Part shown: positions 36,605 to 48,600 of the stretch, in pieces
How the letters are laid out: every line of letters starts with the position of its first letter
How positions within the stretch are numbered: position 1 is the stretch's first letter
Assembly: GCA_030248225.1 (NCBI GenBank)
Contig: JASANE010007451.1
Span: 1-64,000 of the forward strand
Reading direction: 5' to 3'
Source: Trileptium ribeirensis
Lineage: Eukaryota; Nematoda; Enoplea; Enoplida; Thoracostomopsidae
DNA: 64,000 nucleotides
Translations under genes and position numbers: made by a program
The notes under the pieces: model-generated
Database searches by the model: none
Seen by the model: the letters and a program-made list of their open reading frames with translations, nothing else
What the model was told of the DNA's origin: nothing

Positions 36605-39600
36605 CTGAAATGAAACAGCAAAAAATATTAACCTGCAAATAAGAGTCTACACGTCGCAATTGACCTTTGCTTGCTTGCAACTTCCTCATCGGAAAATACA
36701 GCTTTCCTCTGTAATTCTATAGTATGTTTTTGTGTGCTCGATACTCGCTCGTAATGACGAAAATAAAAATATTGGGAGTAATATACACATAATATTGACC
36801 TGCAAATAAGAGTCTACACGCCACAATTGACCTTTGCTTGCTTGCAACTTCCTCATCGGAAAATACAGCTTTCCTCTGTAATTCTATAGTATGTTTTTGT
36901 GTGCTCGATACTCGCTCGTAATGACGAAAATAAAAATATTGGGAGTAATATACACATAATATTGACCTGCAAATAAGAGTCTACACGCCACAATTGACCT
37001 TTGCTTGCTTGCAACTTCCTCATCGGAAAATACAGCTTTCCTCTGTAATTCTATAGTATGTTTTTGTGTGCTCGATACGGCCCCCTCGCTCGTAATGACG
37101 AAAATAAAAATATTGGGAGTAATATACACATAATATTGACCTGCAAATAAGAGTCTACACGCCACAATTGACCTTTGCTTGCTTGCAACTTCCTCATCGG
37201 ACCCAAATACAGCTTTCCTCTGTAATTCTATAGTATGTTTTTGTGTGCTCGATACTCGCTCGTAATGACGAAAATAAAAATATTGGGAGTAATATACACA
37301 TAATATTGACCTGCAAATAAGAGTCTACACGCCACAATTGACCTTTGCTTGCTTGCAACTTCCTCATCGGAAAATACAGCTTTCCTCTGTAATTCTATAG
37401 TATGTTTTTGTGTGCTCGATACTCGCTCGTAATGACGAAAATAAAAATATTGGGAGTAATATACACATAATATTGACCTGCAAATAAGAGTCTACACGCC
37501 ACAATTGACCTTTGCTTGCTTGCAACTTCCTCATCGGAAAATACAGCTTTCCTCTGTAATTCTATAGTATGTTTTTGTGTGCTCGATACTCGCTCGTAAT
37601 GACGAAAATAAAAATATTGGGAGTAATACACATAATATTGACGTGCAAATAAAGTCTACACGCCACAATTGACCTTTGCTTGCTTGCAACTTCCTCATCG
37701 GAAAATACAGCTTTCCTCTGTAATTCTATAGTATGTTTTTGTGTGCTCGATACTCGCTCGTAATGACGAAAATAAAAATATTGGTTTACCAATATTCCAA
37801 TTCTACACCCACAACCCTTCTCTTCCACTTCCTCATCAACAGCTCCTATTTATGTTTTTGTGTGTAATATCTCGTATTGACAAAATTAGATATAATAATA
37901 TTGACCTGCAAATAAGAGTCTACACGCCACAATTGACCTTTTGCTTGCTTGCAACTTCCTCATCGGAAAATACAGCTTTCCTCTGTAATTCTATAGTATG
38001 TTTTTGTGTGCTCGATACTCGCTCGTAATGACGAAAATAAAAATATTGGGAGTAATATACACATAATATTGACCTGCAAATAAGAGTCTACACGCCACAA
38101 TTGACCTTTGCTTGCTTGCAACTTCCTCATCGGAAAATACAGCTTTCCTCTGTAATTCTATAGTATGATTTTGTGTGCTCGATACTCGATCGTATTTAGT
38201 TAAATTATTATATTGGTTTTAATATACTAATTATATTGACCTGCAAATAAGAGTCTACACGCCACAATTGACCTTTGCTTGCTTGCAACTTCCTCATCGG
38301 AAAATACAGCTTTCCTCTGTAATTCTATAGTATGTTTTTGTGTGCTCGATACTCGCTCGTAATGACGAAAATAAAAATATTGGGAGTAATATACACATAA
38401 TATTGACCTGCAAATAAGAGTCTACACGCCACAATTGACCTTTGCTTGCTTGCAACTTCCTCATCGGAAAATACAGCTTTCCTCTGTAATTGAGTAGTAT
38501 GTTATTGTGTGCTCGAAAAAAAAAAAAACACACCAATACTCGCTCGTAATGACGAAAATAAAAATATTGGGAGTAATATACACATAATATTGACCTGCAA
38601 ATAAGAGTCTACACGCCACAATTGACCTTTGCTTGCTTGCAACTTCCTCATCGGAAAATACAGCTTTCCTCTGTAATTCTATAGTATGTTTTTGTGTGCT
38701 CGATACTCGCTCGTAATGACGAAAATAAAAATATTGGGAGTAATATACACATAATATTGACCTGCAAATAAGAGTCTACACGCCACAATTGACCTTTGCT
38801 TGCTTGCAACTTCCTCATCGGAAAATACAGCTTTCCTCTGTAATTCTATAGTATGTTTTTGTGTGCTCGATACTCGCTCGTAATGACGAAAATAAAAATA
38901 TTGGGAGTAATATACACATAATATTGACCTGCAAATAAGAGTCTACACGCCACAATTGACCTTTGCTTGCTTGCAACTTCCTCATCGGAAAATACAGCTT
39001 TCCTCTGTAATTCTATAGTATGTTTTTGTGTGCTCGATACTCGCTCGTAATGACGAAAATAAAAATATTGGGAGTAATATACACATAATATTGACCTGCA
39101 AATAAGAGTCTACACGCCACAATTGACCTTTGCTTGCTTGCAACTTCCTCATCGGAAAATACAGCTTTCCTCTGTAATTCTATAGTATGTTTTTGTGTGC
39201 TCGATACTCGCTCGTAATGACGAAAATAAAAATATTGGGAGTAATATACACATAATATTGACCTGCAAATAAGAGTCTACACGCCACAATTGACCTTTGC
39301 TTGCTTGCAACTTCCTCATCGGAAAATACAGCTTTCCTCTGTAATTCTATAGTATGTTTTTGTGTGCTCGATACTCGCTCGTAATGACGAAAATAAAAAT
39401 ATTGGGAGTAATATACACATAATATTGACCTGCAAATAAGAGTCTACACGCCACAATTGACCTTTGCTTGCTTGCAACTTCCTCATCGGAAAATACAGCT
39501 TTCCTCTGTAATTCTATAGTATGTTTTTGTGTGCTCGATACTCGCTCGTAATGACGAAAATAAAAATATTGGGAGTAATATACACATAATATTGACCTGC

Positions 39601-42600
39601 AAATAAGAGTCTACACGCCACAATTGACCTTTGCTTGCTTGCAACTTCCTCATCGGAAAATACAGCTTTCCTCTGTAATTCTATAGTATGTTTTTGTGTG
39701 CTCGATACTCGCTCGTAATGACGAAAATAAAAATATTGGGAGTAATATACACATAATATTGACCTGCAAATAAGAGTCTACACGCCACAATTGACCTTTG
39801 CTTGCTTGCAACTTCCTCATCGGAAAATACAGCTTTCCTCTGTAATTCTATAGTATGTTTTTGTGTGCTCGATACTCGCTCGTAATGACGAAAATAAAAA
39901 TATTGGGAGTAATATACACATAATATTGACCTGCAAATAAGAGTCTACACGCCACAATTGACCTTTGCTTGCTTGCAACTTCCTCATCGGAAAATACAGC
40001 TTTCCTCTGTAATTCTATAGTATGTTTTTGTGTGCTCGATACTCGCTCGTAATGACGAAAATAAAAATATTGGGAGTAATATACACATAATATTGACCTG
40101 CAAATAAGAGTCTACACGCCACAATTGACCTTTGCTTGCTTGCAACTTCCTCATCGGAAAATACAGCTTTCCTCTGTAATTCTATAGTATGTTTTTGTGT
40201 GCTCGATACTCGCTCGTAATGACGAAAATAAAAATATTGGGAGTAATATACACATAATATTGACCTGCAAATAAGAGTCTACACGCCACAATTGACATTT
40301 GCTTGCTTGCAACTTCCTCATCGGAAAATACAGCTTTCCTCTGTAATTCTATAGTATGTTTTTGTGTGCTCGATACTCGCTCGTAATGACGAAAATAAAT
40401 ATTGGGAGTAATATACACATAATATTGACCTGCAAATAAGAGTCTACACGCCACAATTGACCTTTGCTTGCTTGCAACTTCCTCATCGGAAAATACAGCT
40501 TTCCTCTGTAATTCTATAGTATGTTTTTGTGTGCTCGATACTCGCTCGTAATGACGAAAATAAAAATATTGGGAGTAATATACACATAATATTGACCTGC
40601 AAATAAGAGTCTACACGCCACAATTGACCTTTGCTTGCTTGCAACTTCCTCATCGGAAAATACAGCTTTCCTCTGTAATTCTATAGTATGTTTTTGTGTG
40701 CTCGATACCCGCTCGTAATGACGAAAATAAAAATATTGGGAGTAATATACACATAATATTGACCTGCAAATAAGAGTCTACACGCCACAATTGACCTTTG
40801 CTTGCTTGCAACTTCCTCATCGGAAAATACAGCTTTCCTCTGTAATTCTATAGTATGTTTTTGTGCCCTCGATACTCGCTCGTAAGACGAAAATAAATAT
40901 TGGGAGTAATATACACATATGTGTATTATAGTTAGAAACGAGTATGCTCTCATTGCTTACATAAAGAATTATTGGCTTCACAAAAGATCATACTTATGCC
41001 CCGCTGTTTGGAATTTTGTCTGACTGTAGTCGTCATTTTACCGTATAGACAAACAGGGTGGCACCCATAGAGTAAATCATTTTCCGATGGTGTACAACAC
41101 ACCCTTAGCTACTAGTATGTAACTCAATCCTGATTGCAGAACGTAGTGAAGCATAGGTACAACTACGCCTTTTGCGTGCATAGCCAATCAACTCTCGATA
41201 GCATACCTTGATACGTTATATGTGGTTATCACACAATACCGCACAAGCTAGGACCAAACTAACACCGGCAATAAGTTTCCCATGCCCCAAAAACACCAAG
41301 TTCAAGCTATCAGCGTCCCAAGACGTAACAGTAAAATTAGGAATTTCAGGTAGATGAAACATGGCGGCGCCATACCACCGTACCCATAGAACCATAGATC
41401 GCATCGCAAAATCCACACAATCAATGAGTTTGCCAAGCTCGAATACCCCCAACTAAAACTTTTCAGCCGGCCAGGACGTTAGAACAAATTTCCGAATTTG
41501 GGTCGAGGAACCATACCTCAAACCCCGTGAACCGGAGCCTTAATCAAAAAACAAATAGAGGCATCAGCATTTATTACCTTACTACGAAATAAAATCAAAG
41601 AAAAAATTCGAAAGTTTAAGATAAAAATAACTTTGCTTCCGTGAAGGGTACTAAAATGAAGTAAAAAAACTTTATTTTGTTCTCTGACGACGGGGCTCCA
41701 TACCCCCGTACCCATGGTAACATGGGTCACAGAGCAAGACCAAGACCGGAAATTAGTTTTTCATGCCCGATAACCCCCAAATTAAACTTTTCAGCTGCCC
41801 GAGACGTTGGAACAAATTTTCGAATTTTGAGTCGAGGAACCATTGGGGCACCATACCTCAAACCCCATAACTTTAGAACCAGAGCATTACGCGAAAAACA
41901 AAAAAAAGAGGCGGCATCGGCATTTATCATTTTACTATGAAATAAAGCCAACCAGAGAAAAAATTCGAAAGTTAAAATAAAAATAACGTTGCTTCCGTGA
42001 AGGGTATTAAAATGGGGTAAAAACCCTCATTTTGACCTCTGACCCGAACCATGGGGCATCATACCCCGTACCCATGGGTCACAGAGCAAAACCAGCACCG
42101 ACAATGAGTTTCTCATGCCCGAAATCCCCCAGGTGATACTAATCAGTTGCCCAAGACGTCTGAAAAAATTTTTAAATTTTGGGTCGAGGAACCATTGGGG
42201 TGCCATACCCCCGTACCTCAAACCCCATAAATGCAGAACTGGAGGCTTAATAGAAAAACAAAAAAGAGGCATCGGCATTTGTAATTTTACTATGAAATAA
42301 AACCACCCAGAGAAAAAACTCGAAAGTTAGATAAAAATACCCTTGCTTCGATCAAGGGTACTAGTTTTTTTCTCTCGATATTTGTATTTAGATTATATGA
42401 ACATAGGTAAAATAATGACGCGCACTGTCAATAAAACTGCAAGAAGACACGATGTGTTTGACACTGTCGAGAAAGGGCAAAACCCGTAGCTAGTCACCTT
42501 TAAAAATTCATAAAAAAGATGGGGGTGTCTACGATACCCTGTTGTCGACAGTGTGCCTGACACTATGTGGTGTACATAGGTTCCAAACGTTGGGTACATC

Positions 42601-45600
42601 ATAAGTTGAACGTCGCGTTATCTTTGCTAAATGGAGGAAGTATAGAAACGTTGAAATGTGAATACTCGTCCGGGTTTGATTTAGTGCACCCGAGATTTGT
42701 GACTTCAACGGAGAGTCACTGAGATATTGCACAGCGCATGTCCTAGGGTGTTTTAAACCGTCTCAATAACCAGTTTTAAGCTGCAACCGCGCGCATTAGT
42801 ATATATCACAAACACGGCTAGAATTGTGTAAAAATTGATATAAACTTTCGATTGATTTCGATTGCATTTATTCGTAGCCGCGACAGTACTATGTAGTATT
42901 TGCAATCAATAATTTCATGATTGAACGATTTTATACGAATGAGAGTTTGTAGAAATAACTGCTTTATATTATATGTATGCGAACAGTTATATAATAACAC
43001 AATAATATATATAACATTACATGTATATATATGCGAACAGAAATAAAATCAAAAATTTCGCGAACTGTTCATGAATAACAATAGGTATTAATTTTTCGCG
43101 AACAGTTTGCAAATGTTTATAGCTGTTAATGTTTCGCGAACTGATCGCGAATAATTAGCTTCTATTGCGTCTAATTCTTCGGTGTAACTGTATCTTGTAA
43201 TCGACAAAGCGGGAATTCTGTGTACACGCGCACGCAAGCCAACGCGCTCAAAAACGTTTGGGTGTGTGCTAATCAGTTTTTTGTAAAGTTAATAAATATG
43301 TACAGTACGCACCAGAAATGACTGCCGCGCTTCGAGCAGGCGAGTCGCGTGTGAGTAACAGTCATTTTTGGCGGGTACTGCATTTCTGTCCGTGATTGTA
43401 CATTAGGATTATGAGGCAAGATTTCGAGCATTGAGGACATAACAGTCTACACTTTTACGGAAGCTTTTTATCCAGGATTACTCTAGAACACCACCACCAG
43501 CGATATCAGCAATTATGATATTACCAGTTGAATCTAGCACTTCGCGGTGTTCTTAATTAAAATAATATAACTCCCTGAAATTTAAATGTTTACTAAAAAC
43601 CAACTAAAAATAATTTATATTAGTTTAACAGTCTTAACTATATAATTTAATTCGTCTATTTTCCGTATCACAATGTTAGGACAAATTATTATACACATAG
43701 AGCAAACCAGCAAGCTAAATCTACATTTGCTGAAGGATATTAGAAGAAAAACAATTATTCACTTACCCTCATCCCGCATTCCATCGGTGAGAGATCGGCA
43801 AAAGGCACTTCGCGAGTATTCAGTTCCCACAATAAAATGGCAAAGCTCCACATGTCGGCAGCTTTGATGTTGATATCTTTTTGGCATTTAAGTAAGGCTA
43901 CAATCAAAATTATGCTTATGTTATATTATAATAAATCCCGGCCAGAAAACATTCGGTCGAAATTTCAATCGATTTCGATTAAAAGAAATTTCAGTTGATT
44001 ACGATTAAATGAAATTTCAATCGATTTCAATTTGAGCGCAATTAAATTAATTTCAAATTTATGAAATTTCGGTTATGAAAGATTAAACAAAATTTCGATC
44101 GATTTCGATTGCACATATTTTTAGCAGCCACTGTAACTTGCTGGAAGTTTCGCTGAATCGTTGGGTTATGGAGCCCATTTTTACGGAGATCGAGATCAAG
44201 ATGAGCGATTTATTACGATATTCTTTTAAGTACGTAAATAGTATCGCCTACTTTTGTTTCCATCAACGTAATATTACTCCAAGTAAGCGACCTGCGATTC
44301 CGTGAAAATTTGTATTCTAATCCACGCACCCACTTAAGATAACATGCTAAAAGATTAAAACCTTAGCCGAGTTTTCTAGAAAACAAAGATTCTATCGTTT
44401 GATAAGCTGCATAGGTCATAATATATTAGTTTGAACACGACACCGCGTGAAATTTCAAGTTCCGAATTAAATATTTAGATAAGCGTTCAGCTGTAATATA
44501 ATGTTAAGTTTATTTTATTAATATCAACATTTTTTGATGTTCGGAGACGCAGGAGCTGAAGTAGTAAAGCCGGTTGACGTGGTAAATGGGACCTATGACA
44601 AAATGAAACCAAGTTAGGCCGTGAATTTCTCCCAAAAAATGTTAATAAAATTTAATTTTGAAATTCTCAAATTTTTCCCTATTTCAAAACGAAAAATTTC
44701 CTTGTTTTTACCAAGAAAAATCCCAGTTTACCCCGTTGCGTGGAAACCCAGCGGCATGAATCAGTTTTGTGTAAATTTGTTCAGCTCAAACATGAAGCGA
44801 CGTAGCTTCTTTTACGCACCGAAGTGTGAAAATTCAACAATCCGCCGCTGAGTTATTTGTGCTAAACAAGCAAAAACATATTAATTTCTTGCATTTGAAC
44901 GTTATTTGATTCCGTGCGCTAATGCATCATTCATAGAGAAGTGTATGCACGAATTGCACACTGTAAGCTTTTGAAGCAACCATATTTTATTAAAACAATA
45001 TTGCAATGACATTATAAGCATAGTGCCGTCAACAGGAGAAAATAAATTATATTGCTGCTACAATAACATTGGCTCCTATTGCACTCTCAATAGCACAACA
45101 CAAAATCATTGCTGCTACAATACCATTGGTTTGTACTGCACTTAAAGTCCGCCTCATTCAAAAAACTGCAGTAGCTACGTATGCAATTTACCTTCAGCAG
45201 ACATCCATGCAGGCGAATAGAACTTATGCTTTTCTTGAAATGAAAATTTTGCATCGGCCATGTTGATCTTCGCTGAGAGGTCTTCGTCGATCTGAATAAC
45301 AAAATATTTCAAATTAAAATTGGGCGACGATCGTTGGGCTGCTAAGGCAACGTGCTAAATAAAATGCAACGTATACACACAAGACGTTACGAAGCTGTCT
45401 GGCGCTTTCTTGCTGATACGCCGTGACAGCGTGTCTGAGGCTATTTAATAATTATAACGTTCAGTATTAAAACTTTAAATTTTTTATTTCGAGCGTTTCT
45501 GTGTATGCGAGAAATGGCCATGGGAAAATCCAACGCCCCACAAAAACAAACTGCGTAAATGGTAATCAGACGTTGGGATCCGTTGGTTTAGGACGGTGCA

Positions 45601-48600
45601 AGAGGTTCGTGCACCCTGTGCTAATTCCCGTGCCTCATTCTTAATTTTTAAAAATTTTTGTGCGCTTACGTTTTTAAGGTCATAAAAAATTAAAAACTGC
45701 AAAATATTTTCGGGCAATGCTAACTGTTTCATATTGTTTACGCTGTTGTTGAAGTTCACTTCGTTGGTGTTGACGCTACGACGTGGCTTTCTGCCAAAGT
45801 ATTTACGTGTAGTAGGCATTCGGTAAGCCAAGAGTGTCGAGCTCAACAGGGCCTTCTTTCCCCGCCGACTTCGCAGTGCCCCTTCGCACCGCTGTGGTTT
45901 CGCTAGATAGTAAATATGTACAATAGGAATCTCGTTAATCCATTCATGTGCGTTTACTGACTGTCACGTGACTATTCGATAAACCAATTTCATATTTATG
46001 GGACATCCCGGCCAAAAATAAGTGCTAAATTCCGATCGAGCATTTGGCACCTATTTTTGGCCGAGACTGTAATCTCCGGTCGAATGTGGATGTTGTCGCA
46101 CTGAGGTATCAGCTAAACCAATCTGTCTTACACAATGACTAAACAGCCATCGACGCACAACATTCTTTGATTCTGCCGCCTTTCGTACGATTCTCAGCAC
46201 GACACCATTATTAATACGTCCGACCAGAACTAGTTGGTGGCTTCTGGCGCGACTGTAATTCGAAGACCACCAGTGTCAGAACTCCTCCAAATGCTAACGG
46301 AAACGCCGACGCTACGTATTTCATGACTTCATTCTCTAAAATTGATTGCGCAATTCAAGGTCCAGTACTCGCTACGATTGACTGTCGCCTTACGAGCAAG
46401 CTAACTGCGCGCCAACATAAACAAACTACATATAAATTTAAAAAATATATATTTTCCCACATGCAAGTTTCAACGGCCCATTTTACCGGTACTGTAGGAT
46501 TTGACGACGAGACGAATAATCACAGCGTCGTTGACGCATTGTCTGCGGTCATTCATTGCAGATCCAACTATATAGCATATCACCGGTTGACCACAGCTTA
46601 TTCCTCGCTTGAGTGACGAGATCTCGAAATCGATCGATCGAGAAAATACAAAGAGTTAAAATATCAAACATTTGTCAATATTAGTTATGCGCTGTGGGCT
46701 ATAAAAGTCATGATTTTGTACACTTGGAAAAAAGTGTTCAAAACAGTCGAAATATATTTCGCTCGATTTCGATCGTTTTCGTTTAATGAAAATCGATCGT
46801 TTGGATTTAATTTAACGAGTTTCGTTTAAACGACGATTGATCGATGGCGATATCGTTCGATTTCGTCTGAGTTCGACCTTATGTGCACTTAATTCTAACT
46901 GTAACTGTATATGTACTGTTGAATATTTTTGGACGCATAGAATCGCTAATACTATGCACAAAAGCATAAAAACTGTAACTTACGACAACGTGTTTGCTAG
47001 ACAAATAGAATCGCTCTAGCAACGGGTCCAAGGTGTGTAAAAATGCCATGCCACGAGCGATATCCATCGCAAATTTGAGCGCTTGAACGTGGTCGACGAC
47101 AATACCTGGAAAAGTAATAGTAAATTATAATTATATCGCACTAGACAAATAGAATCGCTCTAGCAACGGGTCCAAGGTGTGTAAAAATGCCATGCCACGA
47201 GCGATATCCATCGCAAATTTGAGCGCTTGAACGTGGTCGACGACAATACCTGGAAAAGTAATAGTAAATTATAATTATATCGCACTAGACAAATAGAATC
47301 GCTCTAGCAACGGGTCCAAGGTGTGTAAAAATGCCATGCCACGAGCGATATCCATCGCAAATTTGAGCGCTTGAACGTGGTCGACGACAATACCTGGAAA
47401 AGTAATAGTACAATTATAATTATACCGCACTAGACAAATAGAATCGCTCTAGCAACGGGTCCAAGGTGTGTTAAAATTCCATTCCATGAGCGTTATCCAT
47501 CGCAAATTTGAGCGCTTGAACGTGGTCGACGACAATACCTGGAAAAGTAATAGTAAATTATAATTATATCGCACTAGACAAATAGAATCGCTCTAGCAAC
47601 GGGTCCAAGGTGTGTAAAAATGCCATGCCACGAGCGATATCCATCGCAAATTTGAGCGCTTGAACGTGGTCGACGACAAGTACCTGGAAAAGTAATAGTA
47701 GATTATAAATTATATGCATTATAACAAATAGAATCGCTCTAGAAACGTGTCAAATGTGTGTAAAAATGCCATTCCACGAGCGATATCCATCGCAAATTTG
47801 AGCGCTTGAACGTGGTCGACGACAATACCTGGAAAAGTAATAGTAAATTATAATTATATCGCACTAGACAAATAGAATCGCTCTAGCAACGGGTCCAAGG
47901 TGTGTAAAAATGCCATGCCACGAGCGATATCCATCGCAAATTTGAGCGCTTGAACGTGGTCGACGACAATACCTGGAAAAGTAATAGTAAATTATAATTA
48001 TATCGCAGTTTCAGCAAATTTACCCTAACCCATTCTGCAGAGATAATAATAATGCTACAGAGATAATAATTCTCAAAATGCTTTCGAAGCGCTACAGAAG
48101 CCCTGAAGTGATTCGCCCAATCCGACGATAATGTATAAAGTTATTAAGTGTAAAAAATATATTTCAGTAAATACATGAGTGACAGAATTGTTAGGAATGT
48201 TTTACGAAGGCAGTCTAAACCTGTTCTCGTCACTGGCAGCAATGCCTATTAGTAAGCGGAGCCAGATATGATTTCTGTTCGTTCGAGATATGCTCTATGA
48301 TCATTCAGAGATGTTCAACATCAGTTCAATCAGTCAAGACACTATGTGTCCTTAAAACGTAACGCTGCACATCTACATAAAAGACCTTTTACGATAATGC
48401 TAACCTTGTTTGAAAGTGTAAGATAGCTGACAGTGATTACTGATGGTGAATTTAATATCCGCCAATTTGTTCCGATGTTGTTACATAGAAATTATTAAAT
48501 TTACATGCAAACGAACTATTATACTACCAAAAATATGTACATAGCTTTATATTTTGTTACTCCGTTGTCCATAGGCTATCAATAATTGTGAGAAAACATG

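Noticed and set aside
36625..40925. CRISPR-like regular array
   Set aside because: Units are 168 bp with no unique spacers, in a eukaryotic intron. It is a minisatellite.
36884..40953. Repeated minus-strand ORFs of 78-93 codons in the 168-bp array
   Set aside because: They recur only because the period is a multiple of three. Each unit contains a stop, and no domain is recognisable.
46984..48006. Mutually exclusive alternative exons
   Set aside because: The extra copies lack donors and the last codons, so they cannot replace the true exon 7.
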